Positions 16,077 to 23,809 of a DNA stretch of 29,808 nucleotides are shown here, piece after piece (position 1 is the stretch's first letter; each line of letters begins with the position of its first letter). Below the pieces are notes generated by a model. The model ran no database searches and had not been told where the DNA came from. It worked only from the letters and a program-made list of their open reading frames with translations. The stretch comes from DATLYH01 sp035575035 (GTDB lineage Bacteria; Planctomycetota; Planctomycetia; Gemmatales; Gemmataceae), in assembly GCA_035575035.1 (NCBI GenBank), contig DATLYH010000113.1:1-29808 (forward strand), given 5' to 3'. The position numbers and the translations under genes are program-made.

Positions 16077-17900
16077 CTATGTGTCCGCTTCCAGGACGGC
16101 AAGGAAGGCTTCCTGCGGGATCTCGACCTGGCCGACCTGCTTCATGCGTTTCTTGCCGGCGGCCTGGCGGGCCCAGAGCTTGCGCTTGCGGGTGATGTCG
16201 CCGCCGTAGCACTTGGCCGTCACGTTCTTGCGGATCGGGGCGATGCTCTCGCGGGCGATGATCCGGCTGCCGATGGCTGCTTGCAACACCACCTCGAACA
16301 GGTGCCGGTCGATCTCGCCGCGCAGCTTCTTGACCAGCTTCCGGCCGCGGCGCTCCGCCATGCTGCGGTGCACGATCGTGGACAACGCATCCACCCGTTT
16401 GCCCGCCACCAAAATATCGAGCCGCACCAGGTCGGCCGGCCGGTAGCCCAGCAGCTCATAGTCCATCGTGCCGTAGCCATGCGTCACCGACTTGAGCTTA
16501 TCGTAAAGGTCATAAATCACCTCCGCCAAGGGTAATTCATAGACCAGGATGGCCCGCGTCGGGCTGAGATACTCGGTGCGAACGTAGACCCCGCGGCGCT
16601 CGGTGCACAGCTGCATCAAGTCGCCGATGTTCTCGGCCGGCAGCAGAAACTGGATGCGGACTACCGGCTCGCGGAACTCCTCGATCTGGCCGGCGTCCGG
16701 CACCTTCTGCGGGTTGTCGATCAGCAGCGTCTCCCCCTTGCGCGTCAGGATCTCGTAGGTGACGTTCGGGGCGGTCTGCACCAACTCCAGGTTGCTCTCG
16801 CGCTCCAGGCGCTGCTGGATGATCTCGCGGTGGAGCATGCCCAAAAAGCCGCAGCGAAAGCCGAAGCCGAGCCCCTCGCTGACTTCCGGCTGATAGACGA
16901 AGCTGGCGTCGTTGAGGCGCAGTTTGGCCAGCGCCTCGCGCAGGGCCTCGAAGTCGTTGTTGTTCACCGGATAGAGCCCGCTGAAGACCATCGGCTTGGG
17001 CTCCTTGTAGCCGGGCAGGGGGGTCTCGGTCGGCCGGACGGCGTCGGTGACGGTATCGCCGATGTGGACATCGGCCAGGTTCTTGATCTGGGCCATGAAG
17101 TAACCGACTTGGCCGGCCGACAATTCGCCACAAGGCGTCATTGCCGGGCGGAACTGGCCGATCTCGATGACCTCGTGCTCGGTGCCGCCGCGCATCAAGC
17201 GGATGCGCTGCCCCTTGCGGAGGACCCCCTCCTTGATGCGGACGTAGACCACGACCCCCTTGTACGGGTCGAAGTGACTGTTGAAGACCAGGGCCTTGAG
17301 CGGGGCGTCGGGGCTGCCGGTCGGCGGCGGGATGCGGTCGATGATCGCCCGCAGTACCTCGTCAACGCCCTGGCCGGTCTTGGCGCTGCAGCGGAGCACG
17401 TCGGCCGGAGACACGCCGAGGGCCTGCTCCATCTCGGCGATGACCTCATCGGGCCGGGCGGTCGGCAGGTCGATCTTGTTGAGCACCGGCACGATGGTCA
17501 GGTCGGCTTCCATCGCCAGGAAGGCGTTGGCCACCGTCTGGGCCTGCACTCCCTGAAAGGCATCGACCAGCAGGATGACCCCCTCGCAGGCCGCCAGGCT
17601 GCGGGAGACCTCGTAGCTGAAATCGACATGGCCGGGAGTATCGATCAAGTTCAGCTCATAGGTCTGTTCTTCCTGACCCCTGACCCCTGACCCCTGACCC
17701 CTGTAATAAATGGTGACCGGGTGCATCTGGATGGTAATGCCGCGCTCGCGCTCCAGGTCCATGTCATCGAGGACCTGATTGCGGAATTCGCGCTGAGAGA
17801 TCGCACCGGTCTTGAGCAGGAACTGGTCGGCCAGCGTGCTCTTGCCGTGGTCGATGTGGGCGATGATCGCGTAGTTGCGGATGAGCGTCCGATCGGTCAT
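16077..17900 (-). CDS. lepA: Elongation factor 4 (LepA)
   Basis: The product is 607 aa from ATG 17900, giving MTDRTLIRNYAIIAHIDHGKST as in other LepA proteins; a GTG at 17918 lies at the foot of a large hairpin and is less likely. G motifs are AHIDHGKST (14-22), DTPGHVDF (87-94) and NKID. The C-terminal LepA-specific region is present and ends MKQVGQVEIPQEAFLAVL. LepA is a ribosome-dependent translational GTPase proposed to act on stalled or mis-translocated ribosomes or in initiation. One oddity: residues about 67-79 (RGQGSGVRGQEEQ) come from a 7-bp tandem repeat inserted before the G3 strand, where other LepA proteins have a short turn. lepA-lepB adjacency is known in E. coli; here two small genes intervene. 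Confidence 0.96.
   Translation of the reverse strand: MTDRTLIRNYAIIAHIDHGKSTLADQFLLKTGAISQREFRNQVLDDMDLERERGITIQMHPVTIYYRGQGSGVRGQEEQTYELNLIDTPGHVDFSYEVSRSLAACEGVILLVDAFQGVQAQTVANAFLAMEADLTIVPVLNKIDLPTARPDEVIAEMEQALGVSPADVLRCSAKTGQGVDEVLRAIIDRIPPPTGSPDAPLKALVFNSHFDPYKGVVVYVRIKEGVLRKGQRIRLMRGGTEHEVIEIGQFRPAMTPCGELSAGQVGYFMAQIKNLADVHIGDTVTDAVRPTETPLPGYKEPKPMVFSGLYPVNNNDFEALREALAKLRLNDASFVYQPEVSEGLGFGFRCGFLGMLHREIIQQRLERESNLELVQTAPNVTYEILTRKGETLLIDNPQKVPDAGQIEEFREPVVRIQFLLPAENIGDLMQLCTERRGVYVRTEYLSPTRAILVYELPLAEVIYDLYDKLKSVTHGYGTMDYELLGYRPADLVRLDILVAGKRVDALSTIVHRSMAERRGRKLVKKLRGEIDRHLFEVVLQAAIGSRIIARESIAPIRKNVTAKCYGGDITRKRKLWARQAAGKKRMKQVGQVEIPQEAFLAVLEADT
17673..17703. repeat. 7-bp tandem repeat (CTGACCC) in lepA
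   Basis: Four complete CTGACCC units and a partial fifth. Read on the coding strand they give the peptide GQGSGVRGQ. The tract keeps the lepA frame and adds about 13 residues to the G domain. Confidence 0.85.
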
Positions 17901-17917
17901 AAGCGGCTTTCGACTCA

Positions 17918-17976
17918 CACCCCCTCACCCCAACCCCTCTCCCCTCGGAGGGGAGAGGGGTTGGGGTGAGGGGGTG
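17918..17976. repeat. Perfect 28-bp hairpin just upstream of lepA
   Basis: Arms 17918-17945 and 17949-17976 are exact reverse complements with a 3-base loop; they contain CCCCTCACCCCAACCCC and GGGGTTGGGGTGAGGGG. It ends 17 bases from the lepA ATG, so it would fold in the 5' leader if transcription starts upstream. It belongs to the same family as the in-frame inserts at 1328-1462 and 14559-14614. Confidence 0.85.
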
Positions 17977-17985
17977 CCAGGAACG

Positions 17986-18030
17986 GCAGTCGGCTTTGGG
18001 CGGTCCGCTGGATCACCCAAAGCCGACTGC
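17986..18030. terminator. 15-bp-arm hairpin between DUF1501 gene and lepA (possible terminator)
   Basis: Arms 17986-18000 (GCAGTCGGCTTTGGG) and 18016-18030 are exact complements with a 15-base loop. It lies 79 bases after the DUF1501 stop on the minus strand. No T-run follows, so termination is only possible, not shown. Confidence 0.4.
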
Positions 18031-18108
18031 TGGATCAATCCATCACTCCAGCGCAAGTGTAGCAGGTTTTGCGGCCGCTGGATAGAGCAGGGCCTCGACG
18101 GCGGCCGG

Positions 18109-19527
18109 TCACGCCAGCAACTCCTTGATTACCTGGCCGCCGGTCTGTGAGAGCTGCTTGTAACGGCCCTCATGGAAATAGGTGAGCTTGTTATCGTCCA
18201 GGCCGAGCAGGTGCAGCAGGGTAACGTGCAGGTCGCGGAGCGGATGGACGCACTCGACGGCCTTCTCGCCGATCTCGTCGGTGGCGCCGACGACGTGGCC
18301 CGCTTTGACGCCGCCGCCGGCCAGCCAGATGACCATCGCCTTGGCGTTGTGGTCGCGCCCGGCGGTCTGGGCGCCGCCGCGGAGGCCGTTGTCCGGCGAC
18401 CGGCCAAACTCGCCCGCCCAGACAATCAGCGTCTCGTCCAGCATCCCCCGCCGTTTCAGGTCGTGGATCAGCCCGGCGATCGGCCGATCCACCGCTCGTA
18501 TCCGCGCCGCATGGGAGGTGGTCAGATAATCGTGCGAATCCCAGCCGCTGGCGTAAATCTGCACGAAGCGGACCCCGCTCTCCACCAACCGGCGGGCCAG
18601 CAGGCAGCGCCGGCCGAAGCTGTCGGTCTCTGGCTCGCTGATGCCGTACAGCGCCAGGGTCCGGGCATCTTCGCTCCCAATGTCAAGGAGATGCGGCACC
18701 TCGGCCTGCATGCGGAAGGCCAACTCGTAGGCTTGCATGCGGGCGGCCAGGTCGCCGTGGTGTGGGTGCTTCTCCTGATGCTGGGCGTTGAGCCGGCCCA
18801 GCAGGTCGAGGTTGGCGCGCTGCACGTCGCGGGTGACGCCGGGCGGCGGCTCCAGGTCGAGGATGGGCGAGCCGGTCGGCCGCAGCGGGGTCCCCTGATA
18901 GTAGGCCGGCAGGAAGCCGTTGGACCAGTTGGCGGCTCCGCCCTGGGGGAAGGCGACCTCCGGCAGGACCACGAACGCCGGCAGGTTCTGGTTCTCGGCA
19001 CCCAGGCCGTATGTCACCCAGGCACCGATGGCCGGGTCGCCGCCGAGCCGGTTGCCGGTGTTCATGTGATAGCAGGCGGTCGGGTGGTCGATCGACTCGG
19101 CGACGCAGCCCTTGTAGATGCACAGCTCATCGGCGACGCCGGCCAGGTGGCGGAAGTGCTCGCACATCCAGAGGCCCGACTTCCCCACCTGGCGGAAGCG
19201 GTAGGGACTCTGGACGAAGTAGCGCTTGCCGCTAGCCATGGCCGAGGCGAACCGGTCCTGGCGGGTGAACTCCTTGAGGTGCAACTCGCGGAGCTTCGGC
19301 TTGGGGTCGAAGGTGTCGATGTGGCTGGGCCCTCCCTCCATGAAGAGGAAGATGCACGCCTTGGCCCGGGCGGGGTGGTGCCCCGGTCGAGGCGCCAGCG
19401 GTCCGGCGGGCTTCTGGTCGGCCTGCAACAGCGCGTTGAACGCGACTGTGCCGAGGGTGGCCCCCAGCCCGTAAAGGAAGTCGCGGCGGGTCAGGTCCAC
19501 GGGCAGGAGATGACCGGGTCGGGACAT
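18109..19527 (-). CDS. DUF1501 family protein, Tat-exported
   Basis: The product is 472 aa. A twin-arginine signal is visible (LTRRDFLYGLGATLG, residues 12-26). The sequence then shows the DUF1501 pattern: CIFLFMEGGPSHIDTFDPKP, GCVAESIDHPTACYHMNTG, NLPAFVVLPE, VRFVQIYASGWDSHD, VWAGEFGRSP, RDHNAKAMVIWLAGGGVKAGHVVGATDE and HVTLLHLLGLD. The fold is related to the sulfatase/alkaline phosphatase superfamily and is greatly expanded in planctomycetes. These genes usually sit beside a DUF1549/DUF1553 cytochrome-type gene; here the upstream neighbour is a metal-efflux adaptor and no partner is in the window. Substrate is unknown. A TACAAT box on the minus strand (19570-19575) could be its -10, but no good -35 is seen. 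Confidence 0.93.
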   Translation of the reverse strand: MSRPGHLLPVDLTRRDFLYGLGATLGTVAFNALLQADQKPAGPLAPRPGHHPARAKACIFLFMEGGPSHIDTFDPKPKLRELHLKEFTRQDRFASAMASGKRYFVQSPYRFRQVGKSGLWMCEHFRHLAGVADELCIYKGCVAESIDHPTACYHMNTGNRLGGDPAIGAWVTYGLGAENQNLPAFVVLPEVAFPQGGAANWSNGFLPAYYQGTPLRPTGSPILDLEPPPGVTRDVQRANLDLLGRLNAQHQEKHPHHGDLAARMQAYELAFRMQAEVPHLLDIGSEDARTLALYGISEPETDSFGRRCLLARRLVESGVRFVQIYASGWDSHDYLTTSHAARIRAVDRPIAGLIHDLKRRGMLDETLIVWAGEFGRSPDNGLRGGAQTAGRDHNAKAMVIWLAGGGVKAGHVVGATDEIGEKAVECVHPLRDLHVTLLHLLGLDDNKLTYFHEGRYKQLSQTGGQVIKELLA

Positions 19528-19622
19528 GGCGGGGGTCTCCAGGAAAGTCCCTGCGGGCGATTCACCCCCATTGTAGCCGGCGGATGGGACCGGAGGAAGA
19601 AGCCTCGTCGCTCAGAAGGAGG

Positions 19623-19640
19623 ACGGCCCGACCGGGCCGT
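19623..19640 (-). terminator. Hairpin after the efflux adaptor gene (weak terminator candidate)
   Basis: The stem ACGGCCC/GGGCCGT with a 4-base loop lies 17 bases past the adaptor stop on the minus strand. Downstream bases are C/T-mixed (CCTCCTTCT), not a true T-run. Confidence 0.35.
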
Positions 19641-19657
19641 TACTTGTGACACTCGGT

Positions 19658-21247
19658 TCAGCCCGCGCCGAGGTTGCCCTTCAACAACTGGGCGCGAAGC
19701 ACGCCGCTGTTTTTCGTTGCCACCATCTCGCCCGGCAGCACCCCGGCGATGATCTCGGTGTGCCGATCATCCTTTGCTCCCGGCCGCACCGAGCGCACAT
19801 GGAAGACCTTCGGCGCCCCCTCCTTCGGCGAATCCTTGTCCCAGACGAAGACGACATGGCAGTTCCCATCCCAGTGGACCGCCTCGTTCGGGACGATGAT
19901 TGCTCGGTCCTCCTCGCGGAGCACCACGGTCCCCGAGCCGAAGGTGTTGGCCCGTAGTCGGCCGTCGGGGTTGGCCAGCTCGGCCCGGACCTGCACGGTG
20001 CGGGTCCGCTCATCCACGGCCGTGCTGATCCAATTTACCTTCCCGGCTGCCTCCCCGCCGCCATCCGGTCGGAAGCGCACCGTTTGCCCTCGGGCCAGGT
20101 GCTTCGCATCCTCCAGCCGGACGTGAAGCGTCAGCCACATCCGCTGGGTGTCAGCCACGACGAACAGCGGCTTCGACGGGTCGGCCAACTCGCCGGCGAC
20201 CGCCCGCCGCTCCACAACCACGCCATCGAGCGGCGCTTTCACCGGAATCAGGTTGGCGGTGGTGGTCTGCGGGTCGAGCGTCTGGGTGATCGACTCCGGC
20301 AGGCCGAGGAACTGGACGCGGCGGGCGATTTCCTCGGGGGTAAGTCCCTTCACCTCGGCGGCGCGGATCGGCAGCCCCAGATTGAGCAGGGCATGCTGGG
20401 CGCTCAAGAGCCGGATCTGCGCCTCGTGCAGGGCGGCCTCGGCCTCGCGGAAGCGCGGCTCAGGGATTACCCCCTGCACGTAGCCCGATTTCATCCCCTC
20501 CAGTAGGCGGCTGCGGAGATCGACCTGGGCGGCCGCCTGGAGGAACTCAGCCTTGGCCCGGCCCACCTCGGCGGCGTCTACCAGCGCCAGCACCTCTCCC
20601 TGTTTCACCGCCTGGCCGAGCTCCTTCTCCACACGCCAGACCCGGCCCGACACCGGCGGGGCCAGCGCGGCGACCCGCGTCGGGTCGTAGCCGATCTCAC
20701 CGGGGGCGGTGATGGTCTCCTCCATGCGGGCCGTCCAGACGGCATCCAGCCCGACGCCTTGCTTGTCGATCGCTTCCTGCGAGGCGAACTGGATGCGGCG
20801 CGTGTGGAGGGTGCAGCGGGGGTCATTCCTCGGCCGCTCGGTGAAGTCCAGCGCCCGCTGCGCTCGCTCCAGGTCGGCCGGGGTGATCCGCGGCGGGACC
20901 GGCAGCTGCGCAACTTCGGGATGCTCGAAGGGGCACTGATGGACGCCGTGCTTCGGGCACCAGGGGACCGACCGGCGCGGCATCAACTCCGGCCGGCACT
21001 CGACGCAGCGCGACTCAGGGACATTATGCTCGCTGCACCAATCATCATTTGCGGTCGGAGTGCCGCCGAGGACGGTGAAGTGGGGCATCTTCCAGCCGGT
21101 CTGGTGGCCGAAGTAGGCCAGTCCGCCCAGCGCCAAAAGGACCAGTAACGTCGGCAAGCTCTGGAGCAACCGGGCCGGCCTGGACGGCGCGGGCCGCACC
21201 GGCGCGGGGGAAGGCGGCACCACGGGGGCGGTTGAGGTCTCGTTCAT
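19658..21247 (-). CDS. Heavy-metal efflux RND periplasmic adaptor (CusB/CzcB type)
   Basis: The product is 529 aa. One N-terminal transmembrane anchor (about 29-47) follows a Pro-rich start. Then comes a Cys/His cluster (C71xxH74, C81xxC84 in ESRCVECRPELMPR, C97xxH100, C105), likely metal-binding. The adaptor body shows a barrel-sandwich half (TAPGEIGYDPTRVAALAPPVSGRVWRVEKELGQAVKQGEVLALV), a helical hairpin, the second lipoyl half (IPVKAPLDGVVVERRAVAGELADPSKPLFVVAD) and membrane-proximal strands (VRPGAKDDRHTEIIAGVLPGEMVATKNSGVL). Such adaptors link an RND pump to an outer-membrane channel. No pump or channel gene follows; the next gene is DUF1501. The upstream gene is a Cys-rich exported protein, probably on the same transcript. 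Confidence 0.9.
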   Translation of the reverse strand: MNETSTAPVVPPSPAPVRPAPSRPARLLQSLPTLLVLLALGGLAYFGHQTGWKMPHFTVLGGTPTANDDWCSEHNVPESRCVECRPELMPRRSVPWCPKHGVHQCPFEHPEVAQLPVPPRITPADLERAQRALDFTERPRNDPRCTLHTRRIQFASQEAIDKQGVGLDAVWTARMEETITAPGEIGYDPTRVAALAPPVSGRVWRVEKELGQAVKQGEVLALVDAAEVGRAKAEFLQAAAQVDLRSRLLEGMKSGYVQGVIPEPRFREAEAALHEAQIRLLSAQHALLNLGLPIRAAEVKGLTPEEIARRVQFLGLPESITQTLDPQTTTANLIPVKAPLDGVVVERRAVAGELADPSKPLFVVADTQRMWLTLHVRLEDAKHLARGQTVRFRPDGGGEAAGKVNWISTAVDERTRTVQVRAELANPDGRLRANTFGSGTVVLREEDRAIIVPNEAVHWDGNCHVVFVWDKDSPKEGAPKVFHVRSVRPGAKDDRHTEIIAGVLPGEMVATKNSGVLRAQLLKGNLGAG

Positions 21248-21342
21248 TGATCACATCCTCGGACGCCGATTACGAAACCGGTCGATTCGGGGAATATCGT
21301 TGACCGGAGTAGCAGCGCGCAGCACGGACGGGGAGCGAGAAA

Positions 21343-21750
21343 TCAGACCCTGGGCGGCCGGATCAGGCCGGCGCAGAAGGCCGGCGGGAGGAGCAAGGGA
21401 GGCTCGACGAGGCTCTGGTCCAGGCAGGGAGTCGGCAGCGCCAGCGAGATGGCGGGCGGAGCCGGGCACGGCACCTTGGCCACGCAGCACCACGAGCAGC
21501 CGCCCGGGCAACACGGCCCCGACGGATCGTGCGGCCGGTTTGCCGGGGCGTCGCAGCGGTCGCCAATATCCTCGGCCGGCTCCTCGCCGCTGGCGCAGCA
21601 GGGGCAGCGGACGCGGGGATCGGGACTGCCGGCGGTCGCATGCCCGGCCATCGGCGCGCGGGCTGCCAGCAACGCGGCGGTCGGCGTGTTGATGAGCAAG
21701 AACGACGCCGCGGTAAGAAGGGTCAGCAGTCGCAGCCGCCGTCGGGGCAT
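21343..21750 (-). CDS. Cys-rich exported protein next to the efflux adaptor
   Basis: The product is 135 aa from ATG 21750, chosen because it gives a clean signal peptide (MPRRRLRLLTLLTAASFLLINTPTAALLAARA). The mature part has 12 cysteines in about 100 residues, including CPCC and CCPGGCSWCC, and many prolines. No family is recognised. Cysteine pairs plus the neighbouring adaptor suggest periplasmic metal binding or sensing; disulfide-rich structure is an alternative. A strong promoter lies 46 bases upstream of the start and the adaptor starts 95 bases downstream. Confidence 0.65.
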   Translation of the reverse strand: MPRRRLRLLTLLTAASFLLINTPTAALLAARAPMAGHATAGSPDPRVRCPCCASGEEPAEDIGDRCDAPANRPHDPSGPCCPGGCSWCCVAKVPCPAPPAISLALPTPCLDQSLVEPPLLLPPAFCAGLIRPPRV

Positions 21751-21795
21751 GGTCGATCCTGGGTTGGCGGGAGGAATTCCCTCCCTCTGCCTGCA

Positions 21796-21824
21796 ACTAT
21801 AAGCCGGACGGCTGGCGGGGTCAA
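21796..21824 (-). promoter_or_regulatory. Sigma70-type promoter for the Cys-rich/adaptor genes
   Basis: On the minus strand: TTGACC (21824-21819), a 17-base spacer, TATAGT (21801-21796). Five of six match at each box. Expected start is near 21789, about 40 bases before the ATG. Confidence 0.65.
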
Positions 21825-21986
21825 TCACGCTTGCTGCCGTCCGCTTCGCCCCCGTCCGCTGCCGCCCGGCGGCTGGTCGGCTTGACGTGCTGAGTCGTGG
21901 AATTCGGTCTTGCCTTCCCCGCCGGGGGAGTTACGCTTGAAGGATCGAGCTTATCCGGATCGGGACACGCGTCAGTCAGGTGACCC

Positions 21987-23657
21987 ATGAGCAGCAAGCT
22001 AGAGCCCCTGTTCCGCTACCTGGATGCCCTTCAGGGCCGCGCCCCCCTGGATGAATTGACCGACCTGCTCCGGCGCCTGGATATCGACTGCGCCGCTGTC
22101 GCCGACTACATCCGGTTCTCAGACCGCAATTACCAGCGCAACCTGGTGCGGGCCGGGCCGTGGTACCATGTCTGGGTCATGTGCTGGAAGAACGGCCAGC
22201 GCTCGCCCATCCACGACCATGCGGCTTCCAACTGCGGCGTGCGCGTGCTGCGCGGCACGGCTACTGAAACTATTTTCGCGTTCGCTCCCAATGGCCTGGT
22301 CAAGGCGGTCCGCTCGCGCGACCTGCCGGCCGGCCAGGTCTGCGCCACCCATGATGCCGACCTGCACCAGATCTCCAATCTCCAGGCGGACGGCGCCGAC
22401 CTGGTCACGCTGCATGTCTACTCGCCGCCGCTTCTGCGCATGGGCACCTATTCGCTCACCGACCCGCTCCGCGGCGAGGATGTCTGGGTTGAGGAGCGCA
22501 AGGTGATCACCGCGTTCCCCGAGAACAGCGAGACGCCGGTGGAAAGCATCCAGGGATGGGTCACGCCCAACCGCCTGTTCTTTGTCCGCAACCATTTCGA
22601 TGTGCCGACCCTCACTCCCGCGAACTGGCGGTTACAGATCGGCGGCTGCGTCGAGCGCCCACTGGAGCTGACCTGGGACGAACTGCTCACCCTGCCGGCG
22701 CGAAGCGTCTTCGCCACCGTCGAATGTGCCGGCAACGGCCGATCGTTCCTTCAGGAGCGGGTGTCCGGCGTACAGTGGGGCGCGGGGGCCATCGGCCACG
22801 CCGAGTGGACCGGGGTGCCGCTGCGGCTGGTGCTGGAAAAGGCCGGCCTGCGGCCCGATGCCCTGGAGGTGGTCTTCGAGGGGGCCGACCGCGGCAATGA
22901 GCCCGACCACCCCGAGCCGATCTCCTTCGCCCGCAGCTTGCCCTTGGCCAAGGCCCTCGACCCGAACACGCTCCTGGCCTACCGCATGAATGGCGAGTTC
23001 CTCAAACCGAACCACGGCTTCCCAGTCCGGCTGTTTGTGCCCGGCTGGTACGGCGTCGCTTCGGTGAAATGGCTGCGGCGCATCGAGGTGGTCAATCAGC
23101 CGTTCCGGGGATACTTCCAGACGGTCCGCTACACCATGCAGCGCCGCGGCCCGGATGGGCTCGAGACGGTGGTGGTCGGGCCGATGGCGGTGAAGTCGGA
23201 AATGATCCGGCCGCAGGCGGGGGCTGCGCTGGGCGTCGGCATGAACCGGCTGTTCGGCGTGGCCTGGGCCGGCGAGGAGGCGGTGGCTGCGGTCGAGGTC
23301 AGCACCGACGACGGCCGCACCTGGAATCAGGCCGAATTGCTTGGCCCGCGCGTGCCGTACTCCTGGACGCTGTGGGAATACCTCTGGGAGGTGGCCGAGC
23401 CGGGCGAATATATCCTGCGGTGCCGGGCGACCTCGACCGGCGGCCGGGTCCAGCCGGATCGACATGATCCGCTGAATGGCGGCTACCTGATCCACCACAC
23501 CCGGCCGATCCCGGTACGGGTTGAGGGCGCCCAGCGCAGCCAGGCGCACCGCGCCGACTGGGATACCCTGCTGTATGACATGAACGCCTTCGCCGAGGAG
23601 AACACCCGTTTCCGCCTGGATGTGGAGATGGAGTTCACCGCCGGCGAGGGGATCTGA
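21987..23657 (+). CDS. Cysteine dioxygenase-sulfite oxidase fusion protein
   Basis: The product is 556 aa, start supported by AGGTGA five bases upstream. Residues 1 to about 165 are a cysteine dioxygenase cupin: Fe ligands His76 and His78 (PIHDH) and His127 (LHQIS), substrate Arg51 (YQRNLV), His143/Tyr145 (LHVYSPP) and Cys83. The spacing matches mammalian CDO H86, H88, H140, R60, H155, Y157 and C93. From about 185 to 540 it is a sulfite oxidase-type molybdopterin domain plus dimerisation domain: TVECAGNGRSF with Moco-ligand Cys247, NHGFPVRLFVPGWYGVASVKWLRRIEV, and STDDGRTWNQAEL. There is no signal peptide, Tat motif or heme b5 domain, so it should be cytoplasmic. CDO makes cysteine sulfinate; after transamination this yields sulfite, which SUOX oxidises to sulfate. 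The transamination step is not in the window. Confidence 0.93.
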   Translation: MSSKLEPLFRYLDALQGRAPLDELTDLLRRLDIDCAAVADYIRFSDRNYQRNLVRAGPWYHVWVMCWKNGQRSPIHDHAASNCGVRVLRGTATETIFAFAPNGLVKAVRSRDLPAGQVCATHDADLHQISNLQADGADLVTLHVYSPPLLRMGTYSLTDPLRGEDVWVEERKVITAFPENSETPVESIQGWVTPNRLFFVRNHFDVPTLTPANWRLQIGGCVERPLELTWDELLTLPARSVFATVECAGNGRSFLQERVSGVQWGAGAIGHAEWTGVPLRLVLEKAGLRPDALEVVFEGADRGNEPDHPEPISFARSLPLAKALDPNTLLAYRMNGEFLKPNHGFPVRLFVPGWYGVASVKWLRRIEVVNQPFRGYFQTVRYTMQRRGPDGLETVVVGPMAVKSEMIRPQAGAALGVGMNRLFGVAWAGEEAVAAVEVSTDDGRTWNQAELLGPRVPYSWTLWEYLWEVAEPGEYILRCRATSTGGRVQPDRHDPLNGGYLIHHTRPIPVRVEGAQRSQAHRADWDTLLYDMNAFAEENTRFRLDVEMEFTAGEGI

Positions 23658-23771
23658 CAAAAAGCGGCGTGGGCGCCCCCAAGGGGCTTCTGAAAAACTC
23701 CGGCCCGCTTTGCCCGCTGAACACTGTTTTCCCTGACGCAAGCGGTCAGCCGCCGGGCCGGTCCAACTGCC

Positions 23772-23800
23772 TGGACAGGCGGCGCGGGCGCGCGTATGAT
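23772..23800 (+). promoter_or_regulatory. Sigma70-type promoter for tRNA-Phe
   Basis: TGGACA (23772-23777), a 17-base spacer, TATGAT (23795-23800). Five of six match at each box. The start would fall near 23806, only a few bases before the mature tRNA 5' end at 23810. Confidence 0.65.
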
Positions 23801-23809
23801 GAAGTCGCC

